The notes: generated from the sequence alone by a model not told the origin. A stretch of 15,628 nucleotides of DNA from Thermoleophilia bacterium (GCA_025928435.1 JAICJM010000085.1:1-15628); one strand, 5' to 3'; positions 6,451 through 12,846 are shown, numbered from the stretch's first letter. Numbers and translations: made by a program.

Positions 6451-6523
6451 GACCGATAACCGATCTCGACGGTTCGGGGTTGACGCCTCGCGAAACCCCA
6501 CCTATATTGTCAAGTAGACCGAT
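6449..6523 (+). repeat. Direct repeats of TAGACCGAT flanking the divergent promoters
   Basis: TAGACCGAT occurs at 6449-6457 and again at 6515-6523, 66 bp apart start to start. A further ACCGAT lies at 6459-6464. One copy overlaps the -10 region of the HAL-like gene and the other the predicted transcription start of the molybdoenzyme gene. They may be binding sites for a regulator acting on both; this is inferred from placement only. Confidence 0.4.
6480..6508 (+). promoter_or_regulatory. Strong sigma70-type promoter for the molybdoenzyme operon
   Basis: TTGACG (6480-6485), a 17-nt spacer and TATATT (6503-6508) match the vegetative consensus at five of six positions each. Transcription is predicted to start near 6515, giving a leader of about 27 nt before the ATG at 6542. 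It lies in an AT-richer patch between two divergent genes. Confidence 0.72.
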
Positions 6524-6542
6524 GGAGATTGTGACCTGCTGA
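6522..6542 (+). CDS. Possible six-codon leader peptide (MEIVTC)
   Basis: ATG at 6522 opens a six-codon frame ending TGA at 6540-6542, whose last A is the first base of the molybdoenzyme ATG (TGATG). The ATG lies about 7 nt after the predicted transcription start, so it could be read almost leaderless and then reinitiate on the main gene. A weak GGAG at 6524-6527, 14 nt from the main ATG, is the alternative. It may be chance. Confidence 0.25.
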   Translation: MEIVTC

Positions 6543-7615
6543 TGCCCGAGCCCCACATCGAGCCCACGGTCGCCGCCGCCGCCCCGCAGCCGGCGACCCC
6601 CGAGGTGTACAACACCGCCTCCCGGCTGGAGGCCCTCGGCGCGGAGGTGATGAAGGCCGCCGAGCACTTCCGGCGCGAGCATTTCCCCGCCCCCGAGATC
6701 GACCGGGACGGCTGGCGGCTCGTGCTCGGCGGGCTCGTGAAGACGCCCGGCATCCTGGCGCTCTCCGACCTGCACGCGCTGCCGGCGCGGACGCTCCCGG
6801 TCGTGCTCGAGTGCGCCGGCCACCGCCGGGCCGAGCTCTCGCCGGCCGTCCCGGGGTTGCAGTGGGGCCTCGGCGCGGTGTCCGAGGCGCGTTGGACCGG
6901 CGCCCGGCTGCGCGACCTGCTTGAGCGGGCCGGGCTCGACCCGCGCGCGACGGAGGTCGTCCTGACGGGCGCCGATCACGGCCAGTTCGAGGGCGACGGC
7001 GGCCGCCACGCCTACGGTCGCTCCCTGCCGCTGCGCAAGGCGATCGACCCGGACACGCTGCTGGCGTACGAGATGGACGGCGCCCCGATCCCGGCCGCGC
7101 ACGGCGGCCCGGTGCGCGCGATCGTGCCCGGCTGGTACGCGACCGACTCGGTCAAGTGGCTCGAGCGGATCCAGGTGACGGCCGAGGAGTACGGTGGGCC
7201 ATTCCAGGCGATCGACTACCGCTTCGCAGCCGCGGACGACCCCGGGCCGGGGGAGCGGATGGAGCGGGTCCCGGTGCACTCGCTCGTGACCGAGCCCGCC
7301 CCCGGCGCAGCGCTCGATCCCGGCGCGGCGTGCATCCGGGGCGTCGCCTGGAGCGGAGGGGGCGTCGTCACCCGCGTCGAGGTGCAGGTGGATGGAGGCG
7401 AGTGGCGGCGCGCGACGATCACGGGCCGGTCCGGGCTCTACGGGCGCACCCGCTTCGAGTACGCCTTCACGGCCGAGCCGGGGAGCCACACCGTCGCCGT
7501 CCGGGCCCGCGACGCGGGCGGCGGCACGCAACCGCACGAGCCGGTCTGGAACAGGCGCGGCTATCGCAACAACGCCGTCCACCGGATCACGGTGACGGTC
7601 AGGGAGGCACGCTGA
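6542..7615 (+). CDS. Sulfite oxidase-family molybdopterin oxidoreductase
   Basis: The 357-aa protein has the oxidoreductase Moco-binding fold (about residues 45-218) followed by the Mo-co dimerisation Ig-like domain (about 235-357). Signatures: EHFPAPEIDRDGWRLVLGG (46-64), LECAGHRR with Cys91 as the predicted molybdenum ligand, GAVSEARWTGARLRDLL (111-127), and HGGPVRAIVPGWYATDSVKW (187-206). The Cys motif has His where many homologues have Asn (CAGN). There is no signal peptide, Tat motif, heme b5 or cytochrome domain, so it is probably cytosolic and needs an unknown electron partner. Family members oxidise sulfite or act as reductases on other S- or N-oxides; the substrate is unproven. Its stop overlaps the ATG of a 71-aa gene (TGATG). 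Confidence 0.9.
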   Translation: MPEPHIEPTVAAAAPQPATPEVYNTASRLEALGAEVMKAAEHFRREHFPAPEIDRDGWRLVLGGLVKTPGILALSDLHALPARTLPVVLECAGHRRAELSPAVPGLQWGLGAVSEARWTGARLRDLLERAGLDPRATEVVLTGADHGQFEGDGGRHAYGRSLPLRKAIDPDTLLAYEMDGAPIPAAHGGPVRAIVPGWYATDSVKWLERIQVTAEEYGGPFQAIDYRFAAADDPGPGERMERVPVHSLVTEPAPGAALDPGAACIRGVAWSGGGVVTRVEVQVDGGEWRRATITGRSGLYGRTRFEYAFTAEPGSHTVAVRARDAGGGTQPHEPVWNRRGYRNNAVHRITVTVREAR

Positions 7616-7830
7616 TGGGCACGTTCGCACGCGACGCCGCAGTCGCAAACGAGACGGTCGCCGCCGACGCCGCGCTCGACGCGTGGATGGCCGCGCGCGA
7701 CCTGGGCCGTGAGTCGTCGCAGCGGCAGGACACCGGGTTCCACGACCACGACGGCAGCCGCGGCGCGGTGGCCACCCGTCCCGGCGTCTCCCAGACCGGC
7801 TCGGGCCTCGCCACCTCGCTGCACGTCTAG
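7615..7830 (+). CDS. 71-aa protein of unknown function coupled to the molybdoenzyme
   Basis: ATG 7615 overlaps the TGA of the molybdoenzyme gene by one base, with GGGAGG at 7602-7607 as a good ribosome binding site. The product is short, polar and Ala-rich: MGTFARDAAVANETVAADAA, then a DAWMAARDLGRE segment, and a Gly/Ser/Thr-rich end (GVSQTGSGLATSLHV). It has no cysteine, no membrane segment and no motif I recognise. The position argues for an accessory role to the molybdoenzyme, such as a small partner or assembly factor, but that is inference. Codon usage is like its neighbours. A 33-nt palindromic repeat follows 19 nt after its stop. Confidence 0.68.
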   Translation: MGTFARDAAVANETVAADAALDAWMAARDLGRESSQRQDTGFHDHDGSRGAVATRPGVSQTGSGLATSLHV

Positions 7831-7849
7831 TTCTGCTGAGGCGAGAATC

Positions 7850-7882
7850 GGGGACTGTCCCCGATGGGCGGGGACAGTCCCC
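7850..7882. repeat. 33-nt palindromic repeat, copy 2
   Basis: GGGGACTGTCCCC (7850-7862), a 7-nt spacer and GGGGACAGTCCCC (7870-7882), identical in arms and spacing to 193-225; both copies are preceded by TC. It sits in the 58-nt gap between two convergent stop codons (7830 on plus, 7889 on minus), so it could act as a bidirectional terminator here, although no T-tract follows. Confidence 0.85.
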
Positions 7883-7888
7883 ATCCTG

Positions 7889-8503
7889 CTAGCCGAAGAG
7901 CGTCGCGCCGGCGCCCACGAGCAGCGACGCCGCCCAGAGCAGATCGAGGTTGACCCACGCGCGGCGCAGGATGCCGACGCCGACCACCTCGAAGACGACG
8001 ACCGCCACGGCGGCCGCGACCGCCACCATCGCCAGCGTGTGCACGACGACAGCGGCGGCGCCGAACTCGAGCCCGCCGGGGATCGGGCCGTCCCCGGCCG
8101 GCACGTGTACGCCGACCAGGAACGGCAGCAGCATCAGCCCGGCGCCGTGGGCGCTCGCCATGAGGAACGACCACAGCGCGAGCTCGGGCGGCCGGATCCG
8201 GAATCCCACCCAGCGCGGGTGGCGGTTCCGCCACAGCTTCCACGAGGCGAACGCGGCCAGGGCGGCCGCGCCGGCGATCCGCACGGTGCCGGTCGAGAGC
8301 ACCGCCTGCAGCTCCTCGACCAGGAGCACCGCGAGACCGATCGCGGCGGCGTGGCCGACGGCGATCGGCACGAACGCCGCCGCCAGCACCCGGCGGGAGC
8401 GCTCCTGCAGCGCGAGCGCGACGGCGAACAGCCACCCCATGGCAGGGTTGAGGCCGTGGAACGCGCCGAGCGCCGCGATGCCGCCGAGGTCGGCGCTGCT
8501 CAC
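7889..8503 (-). CDS. Integral membrane protein with conserved-looking in-membrane histidines
   Basis: From GTG 8503 the product is 204 aa with about five or six transmembrane segments. Notable are a His-Gly near the start (FHGLNPAMGWLFAVALALQE, from residue 15), GHAAAIG (H51), SAHGAGLMLLP (H119) and VVVHTLAM (H155). Histidines inside membrane helices are typical of metal or small-solute exporters, but I cannot place it in a named family. The GTG overlaps the TGA of the SBP56 gene by 4 nt (GTGA), so it is translated together with it. SBP56 proteins are reported to need copper in methanethiol oxidases, so a role in metal supply or product export is a reasonable inference. It ends just before the palindromic repeat. 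Confidence 0.75.
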   Translation of the reverse strand: MSSADLGGIAALGAFHGLNPAMGWLFAVALALQERSRRVLAAAFVPIAVGHAAAIGLAVLLVEELQAVLSTGTVRIAGAAALAAFASWKLWRNRHPRWVGFRIRPPELALWSFLMASAHGAGLMLLPFLVGVHVPAGDGPIPGGLEFGAAAVVVHTLAMVAVAAAVAVVVFEVVGVGILRRAWVNLDLLWAASLLVGAGATLFG

Positions 8504-9894
8504 GGGAAGCAGTACGAGTCCGACGAGGCGTCGCCGCCCTCGAGGTGGATCTGGTGCGGCGCCCTGCCGTCGAACTCGGTCACCAGGAATTCGGGATCGG
8601 CCTTCATGCCGCCGTCGGGATCGGCGTCGAGCTTCGCGATCCAGCCGTCCAGGCCGCCCGGGTAGAACTGCTTGTCCCACGACGAGTAGAGCGAGTTCGA
8701 CACGTAGATGCGGCGGCCGTCGCGGCTCACCTCGACCATCTGCGGGCCGCCCTGGAGCGTGCCGCCCTTCGGGTGTGAGCCCGCGTTCGCGAGGCCGCCG
8801 AGCCGCACCTTGCCCGTCTGCTTGGGCGTGAACGGATCGCTGACGTCGAACTGGTAGAAGTCGCCCGTCCCCCAGCACGACACGTACAGGAACCGGTCGT
8901 CGAGCGACAGGTTGATGTCCGTGATCAGCGGCGGCACGGCGCCGAAGCCCTTGAGCAGCGGCGGCAGGAGGTCGGGGTCGGCCGGCTCGGCCGGGATCGT
9001 GATCGACTTCTGAATCTTCCAGTCGCCGCCGTCGCGGTGCCACAGCCAGATCGACGCGGACAGGTCCTCGACCGAGACGACGACGCCGACGAACCCGTAC
9101 GCCTTGCGCGGATTGTGGGCCGGCCGCAGCTCGAGCACCATCTGGTGCTCGTCGCCGAGGTCGAGGGTGCGCAGGTGCTTGCGGTGACGCAGGTCCCACA
9201 CGTGCATCGCGTGGCCGTACTCGCGGCCGAGCAGCTTCTCGGGCACGACGCCGTCCTCGAACATCGATGGCGACCCCCACTCGCTCGTCAGCAGCGTGTC
9301 GTGGCCGAGGTGCCACCAGAAGTCGTAGGAGAACCGCTGCGGGCCGCGGTCGACCTCCCAGGCGCCGAGCGGGTCGAACGACTCGCAGTCGAGCAGGAGC
9401 ACGCCGCCGCCCTCGTCGGGGCCGTTCGCGCCGCCGAGCGCGGACATGTAGATCGCGTCCGGCCCGCAGTGGGTCGTGTGCGGCCGGGTGTAGCCGGTGC
9501 GGGCGACCAGCTCGTCGCGCTCGATCGTGCGGGCGATCTTCGGCGCCATCGGGTCGGGCTTCGTGTCGACGATGTGGATGCGGGACGAGCGCAGCCCCGG
9601 CACGACCAGGTAGCGGCGCTCGACGTGCGGTCGGGGCGAGGACGGGCACAGGGCGGCGCTGCAGGCGTTCCAGCCGAAGTGGTGCAGCTCGTCGCCGGGG
9701 CTCGGCATCTCGAGTGTCGAGACGATCGTGCCGTAGCTGCTCGAGCCCGGCTCGAGGTCGACGACGCCGAGCGCGTCGGGGCGGGAGGTCTGGTCGGGCT
9801 CGAGCAGGGCGACGTAGGCGAACTTCTCGGGCGGCGCGTCGCCGGCGAGGCGCGGCGAGGGGTAGAACGTCGGGTCGGGCGTCCATCGGGCCAT
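8500..9894 (-). CDS. Selenium-binding protein 56 (SBP56/SELENBP1) family, probable methanethiol oxidase
   Basis: From ATG 9894 (GAGGAGG at 9899-9905) the product is 464 aa, full length for the family. Hallmarks in order: DPTFYPSPRLA (7-17), ELHHFGWNACSAALC (69-83) with Cys78 matching the selenium-binding Cys of SELENBP1, HTTHCGPDAIYMSALGG, LGHDTLLTSEWGSP, YGHAMHVWDL, VSCWGTGDFYQFDVSDP, GGPQMVEVSRDGRRIYVSNS, and the C-terminal HQIHLEGGD ending YCFP. Known members oxidise methanethiol to formaldehyde, H2S and H2O2; bacterial ones are metal-dependent. No signal peptide is seen, unlike periplasmic versions, so it would act in the cytosol. It is coupled to a membrane protein and diverges from a sulfatase gene. 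Family assignment is certain; substrate is inferred. Confidence 0.92.
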   Translation of the reverse strand: MARWTPDPTFYPSPRLAGDAPPEKFAYVALLEPDQTSRPDALGVVDLEPGSSSYGTIVSTLEMPSPGDELHHFGWNACSAALCPSSPRPHVERRYLVVPGLRSSRIHIVDTKPDPMAPKIARTIERDELVARTGYTRPHTTHCGPDAIYMSALGGANGPDEGGGVLLLDCESFDPLGAWEVDRGPQRFSYDFWWHLGHDTLLTSEWGSPSMFEDGVVPEKLLGREYGHAMHVWDLRHRKHLRTLDLGDEHQMVLELRPAHNPRKAYGFVGVVVSVEDLSASIWLWHRDGGDWKIQKSITIPAEPADPDLLPPLLKGFGAVPPLITDINLSLDDRFLYVSCWGTGDFYQFDVSDPFTPKQTGKVRLGGLANAGSHPKGGTLQGGPQMVEVSRDGRRIYVSNSLYSSWDKQFYPGGLDGWIAKLDADPDGGMKADPEFLVTEFDGRAPHQIHLEGGDASSDSYCFP

Positions 9895-9942
9895 GGGGCC
9901 TCCTCGGGTCGCGGTTTGGGATGCATGATGCCACGTCCTGGA

Positions 9943-9983
9943 TCCAAACACATTATCCATTAAATCAATCGGTTTTCTTGATC
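9943..9983. promoter_or_regulatory. AT-rich divergent promoter region between SBP56 and sulfatase
   Basis: This stretch is strikingly AT-rich against its GC-rich surroundings. A minus-strand GATAAT (9957-9952) matches the -10 consensus at five of six positions and could drive SBP56 with a leader of about 50 nt. An inverted repeat ATCAA-N9-TTGAT (9964-9982) could be an operator. No convincing -35 is found. Confidence 0.4.
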
Positions 9984-10010
9984 AGCGGCCCGCCGGGCCG
10001 CGCCCGCGGG

Positions 10011-10016
10011 TAGCGT
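10011..10016 (+). promoter_or_regulatory. -10-like hexamer for a leaderless sulfatase transcript
   Basis: TAGCGT is followed by seven bases and then the GTG at 10024. This supports 10024 over the in-frame GTG at 10015, which overlaps the hexamer. No Shine-Dalgarno site precedes either codon. Confidence 0.4.
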
Positions 10017-10023
10017 GCCGGAC

Positions 10024-11322
10024 GTGACCCATCCCAACATCCTCTATCTGCACTCGCACGACACCGGCCGCTACGTGCAGCCGTACGGCTTCGGCGTCCG
10101 CACCCCGCGCATCCAGGCGCTGGCCGAGGAGGGCCTTCTCTTCCGCCAGGCGTTCTGCGCCGCCTCCACCTGCTCCGCCGCGCGCGCGTGCCTGCTCACC
10201 GGCCAGTACGCCCATACGAACGGCATGCTCGGGCTGGCCCACCGCGGCTGGTCGCTGCACGACTACACCCACCACGTCGTGCACACACTGCACGACATCG
10301 GCTACCAGTCGACGCTGATCGGCGAGCAGCACATCTCCAAGCGCCCGGACGTGATCGGCTACGACCGGGTCGTCAAGATCCCCACCACCCGGGTCGACGA
10401 CGTGGCGCCGGTCGCCATCGACCTGCTCCGAAACACGCCGGCCCAGCCGTTCTTCATGTCGGTCGGCTTCTTCGAGACCCACCGCGAGTTCTTCCGCCCG
10501 GTGGCGAACGAGGAGCACTACGTGCGCCCGCCCGCGAACCTGCCGGACACGCCGGAGACGCGCGCCGACATGGCCTCCTTCGCGGCCAGCGCCCGCTCGC
10601 TCGACCGCGGGGTGGGGGCGGTGCTCGACGCGCTGGACGAGACCGGCCTCGCCCGCAACACGCTCGTCATCTGCACCACCGACCACGGCATCGCCTTCCC
10701 CGGCGCCAAGGCGACGATGAGCGACCGCGGCACGGGCGTGATGCTGATCCTGCGCGGGCCCGGCGCGTTCGCCGGCGGCAAGGTGTTCGACGGGCTGGTC
10801 TCGCACATCGACCTCTTCCCGACGATCTGCGACGTGCTCGAGATCGCGCATCCGGACTGGCTGCAGGGGCGCTCCCTGATGCCGATCGTGACCGGCGCGG
10901 CCAGGGAGGTGCGTGACGAGATCTTCACCGAGGGCACCTACCACGCCGCGTACGAGCCGCAGCGGGCCGTGCGAACTACAGCGTGGAAGCTGGTGCGCCG
11001 GTACGGCGACCGCCGCCGGCCCGTTCTCCCGAACATCGACGACAGCCCCAGCAAGGAGCTGTGGCTACGGTACGGCTACGCCGACCGCGAGCTGCCCCCG
11101 CTGGCGCTGCACGACCTCGTGTTCGACCCGAACGAGGCCGAGAACGTCGCCTCGCGCCCGGAGCTCGAAGGGGTCGTGACTGACCTGAGTGCGCGCCTCG
11201 AGCGATGGATGCAGGAGACCGGCGACCCCCTTCTGGACGGCCCGGTGGAGCCCCCGCCCGGGGCCGAGGTGAACGACCCCGATCAGCGCTCGGCGGCCGA
11301 CCCGGTCACCGTCCACCACTAA
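10024..11322 (+). CDS. Type I sulfatase (formylglycine-dependent, alkaline phosphatase superfamily)
   Basis: From GTG 10024 the product is 432 aa (435 if 10015 is used). The N-terminus NILYLHSHDTGRY (5-17) supplies metal-binding residues, though with His-Asp instead of the usual Asp-Asp. The modification motif is CSAARACLLTG (50-60): Cys50 would be converted to formylglycine, with Ala in the place of the usual Pro (C-x-A-x-R). TTDHG and a C-terminal subdomain ending with WKLVRRYG and DLVFDPNEAENVA complete the family pattern. No signal peptide is present, so a cytosolic substrate, or a phosphonate/phosphodiester hydrolase role, is possible. No maturase gene is in the window. An Stf0 sulfotransferase gene lies 51 nt downstream with its own promoter. 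Confidence 0.9.
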   Translation: MTHPNILYLHSHDTGRYVQPYGFGVRTPRIQALAEEGLLFRQAFCAASTCSAARACLLTGQYAHTNGMLGLAHRGWSLHDYTHHVVHTLHDIGYQSTLIGEQHISKRPDVIGYDRVVKIPTTRVDDVAPVAIDLLRNTPAQPFFMSVGFFETHREFFRPVANEEHYVRPPANLPDTPETRADMASFAASARSLDRGVGAVLDALDETGLARNTLVICTTDHGIAFPGAKATMSDRGTGVMLILRGPGAFAGGKVFDGLVSHIDLFPTICDVLEIAHPDWLQGRSLMPIVTGAAREVRDEIFTEGTYHAAYEPQRAVRTTAWKLVRRYGDRRRPVLPNIDDSPSKELWLRYGYADRELPPLALHDLVFDPNEAENVASRPELEGVVTDLSARLERWMQETGDPLLDGPVEPPPGAEVNDPDQRSAADPVTVHH

Positions 11323-11337
11323 GTTCCCGTTAGTCTA

Positions 11338-11367
11338 TTGACAAAGTCGACATTACCTGGGTATGGT
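11338..11367 (+). promoter_or_regulatory. Promoter of the sulfotransferase gene, predicted leaderless
   Basis: A perfect TTGACA (11338-11343), an 18-nt spacer and TATGGT (11362-11367) are followed by six bases and the ATG at 11374, placing the transcription start on the start codon. There is no Shine-Dalgarno sequence. This is one of the two clearest leaderless promoters in the window. Confidence 0.7.
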
Positions 11368-11373
11368 GATGCC

Positions 11374-12216
11374 ATGACCACGGCGCACACGTCGTACCTG
11401 ATCTGCTCGACCCCGCGGACAGGCTCGAGCCTGCTGTGCGACGCGCTCACGGGCACGGGGGTCGCCGGCCGTCCAGAGGAGTACTTCCAGTTTCGCGCCC
11501 GGACCGGATTCCCCCGACGCCCGCAGGAGTACTTCGAGGGCGCCGGCGACCCCGAGATCTTCGACATCCTCGGCCCGCGCACGGCTGTCGCGGACGTCGA
11601 GGCCCGCTACGACCCGAGCCGCTTCGAGCGCTACGAGCAGTACCTCGACTGGGCGGTCGTGGCCGGCACCACGCCGAACGGCGTCTTCGGCGCCAAGGTG
11701 ATGTGGGGCTACTTCAACGGGTTTGCCACCGGGTTGCGGTGGGCGCTGCCCGGGCGGCGCCAGCGGCTGCCCGTGCCCGACCTGATCCAGTCGGTCTTCC
11801 CCAACCTCACGTACATCACGGTCTCGCGGCGGGACAAGGTGCGCCAGGCGGTGTCGCTGTGGCGGGCGCTGCAGACGTGGAGCTGGTCGAGCGACCAGAA
11901 CGCCGACCGCGCGGCCGGCGACCACCTCACCTACAGCCACGCGGCCATCGCGCACCTGATCCGGGACATCGAGGATCACGAGTTCGGATGGCGCGCATTC
12001 TTCCGCGAGTGCGGCGTCGAGCCGTTCGACGTCGTGTACGAGGACTTCGCCGGCCGCTACGAGGACACGATCCGCGACATCCTGCGCCACATCGGCCTCC
12101 CCGAGGCGGACACGATCACGATCGAGCAGCCGACGCGGCACAAGCAGGCGGACGACCTCTCCCACCGCTGGGGCGAGCGGTACAAGGCCGAGTCGAGCCG
12201 CTTCCTCACCGCGTAG
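11374..12216 (+). CDS. Stf0-type sulfotransferase
   Basis: From ATG 11374 the product is 280 aa, close to the length of mycobacterial Stf0 (trehalose 2-sulfotransferase). The 5'-phosphosulfate loop is LICSTPRTGSSL (9-20), followed by GVAGRPEEYF. The 3'-phosphate site is in YITVSRRDKVRQAVSLWRA, and the Trp-rich QTWSW follows, as in Stf0. These enzymes transfer sulfate from PAPS to a sugar hydroxyl; the acceptor is unknown. The start at 11374 is preferred over the upstream ATG at 11338, because that codon overlaps the -35. It is preceded by a sulfatase and followed 24 nt later by a hydrolase. An adjoining sulfatase and sulfotransferase could make and remove the same sulfate ester, which is inference. 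Confidence 0.9.
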   Translation: MTTAHTSYLICSTPRTGSSLLCDALTGTGVAGRPEEYFQFRARTGFPRRPQEYFEGAGDPEIFDILGPRTAVADVEARYDPSRFERYEQYLDWAVVAGTTPNGVFGAKVMWGYFNGFATGLRWALPGRRQRLPVPDLIQSVFPNLTYITVSRRDKVRQAVSLWRALQTWSWSSDQNADRAAGDHLTYSHAAIAHLIRDIEDHEFGWRAFFRECGVEPFDVVYEDFAGRYEDTIRDILRHIGLPEADTITIEQPTRHKQADDLSHRWGERYKAESSRFLTA

Positions 12217-12227
12217 CCACCTGACCC

Positions 12228-12233
12228 TACGAT
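12228..12233 (+). promoter_or_regulatory. -10-like hexamer for a leaderless hydrolase transcript
   Basis: TACGAT is followed by seven bases and the ATG at 12241. No Shine-Dalgarno site lies in the 24-nt gap after the sulfotransferase stop codon, which favours separate leaderless initiation over translational coupling. No clear -35 is seen. Confidence 0.42.
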
Positions 12234-12240
12234 CCCGCGC

Positions 12241-12846
12241 ATGTGGATCGACCCGCCCGGCGCGGACGCGGTGCTCGTGCTCGCCCACGGCGCCGGATCG
12301 GGCATGCGCGCGCCGTTCATGGCCGGGTTCGCCGAGGGCGTCGGCCGCCTGGGCGTCGCCACGCTGCGGTTCGAGTTCCCCTACATGCAGGCCGGGCGGC
12401 GCGCGCCCGACCGCCCGCAGGTGCTGCTCGACTCGTGGCGCGAGGCGTTCGCGGAGGGCGTCGGACGGGCGGACGGGCGGCCCGTCTTCGCCGGCGGCAA
12501 GTCGATGGGCGGGCGGATCGCGTCGATGGCCGCCGCCGAGGGGATGGCGGCGGCGGGACTGGTCTTCCTCGGCTATCCGCTGCACCCGCCCGGACGGCCG
12601 GAGAAGATCCGCGACGCGCACCTCGACGCCGTGCCCGCCCCGATGCTCTTCCTGCAGGGATCGCGCGATACGTTCGCCCGGCCCGACCTGCTCGCCGCCG
12701 TGATCGCCCGGCTCGGTCCGCGAGCGCACCACGTCGAGGTCACGGGCGGCGACCACTCGTTCCGCGTCCCCGGTGGCCCGCGCGACGGCGCCGTGATCGG
12801 CGCGTCGCTGGCCGAGCCGGCGGCGACATTCATCCGAGCCGTCTGA
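12241..12846 (+). CDS. Alpha/beta hydrolase (KANL3/Tex30, dienelactone-hydrolase-like)
   Basis: The 201-aa protein has a compact alpha/beta-hydrolase fold. VLVLAHGAGSGMRAPFM (11-27) carries the oxyanion HGAG. The nucleophile elbow is GGKSMGGR (85-92) with Ser88. LFLQGSRDTF gives Asp143, and GGDHSF gives His172, completing the triad. This set is typical of the KANL3/Tex30-like bacterial family, whose substrates are unknown. The product starts without leader RNA or ribosome binding site. Its 3' end is covered by the antisense C-terminal extension of the GNAT frame over 274 nt. A hairpin 15 nt after the stop may end its transcript. Confidence 0.88.
   Translation: MWIDPPGADAVLVLAHGAGSGMRAPFMAGFAEGVGRLGVATLRFEFPYMQAGRRAPDRPQVLLDSWREAFAEGVGRADGRPVFAGGKSMGGRIASMAAAEGMAAAGLVFLGYPLHPPGRPEKIRDAHLDAVPAPMLFLQGSRDTFARPDLLAAVIARLGPRAHHVEVTGGDHSFRVPGGPRDGAVIGASLAEPAATFIRAV

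Noticed and set aside
6508..6513. Minus-strand TTGACA as -35 for the HAL-like gene
   Set aside because: The sequence 16-19 nt further along is GC-rich with no -10 resemblance.
4422..6542. 706-aa plus-strand frame across the HAL-like and OCD-like genes
   Set aside because: Ser/Arg/Ala-rich with no motif; the minus strand carries two recognisable families. Only its last six codons, as a possible leader peptide, are considered.
4901..7648. HAL-like protein extended to 915 aa
   Set aside because: The extra N-terminal part is antisense to the molybdoenzyme gene and has no homology; the family length fits a start near 6439.
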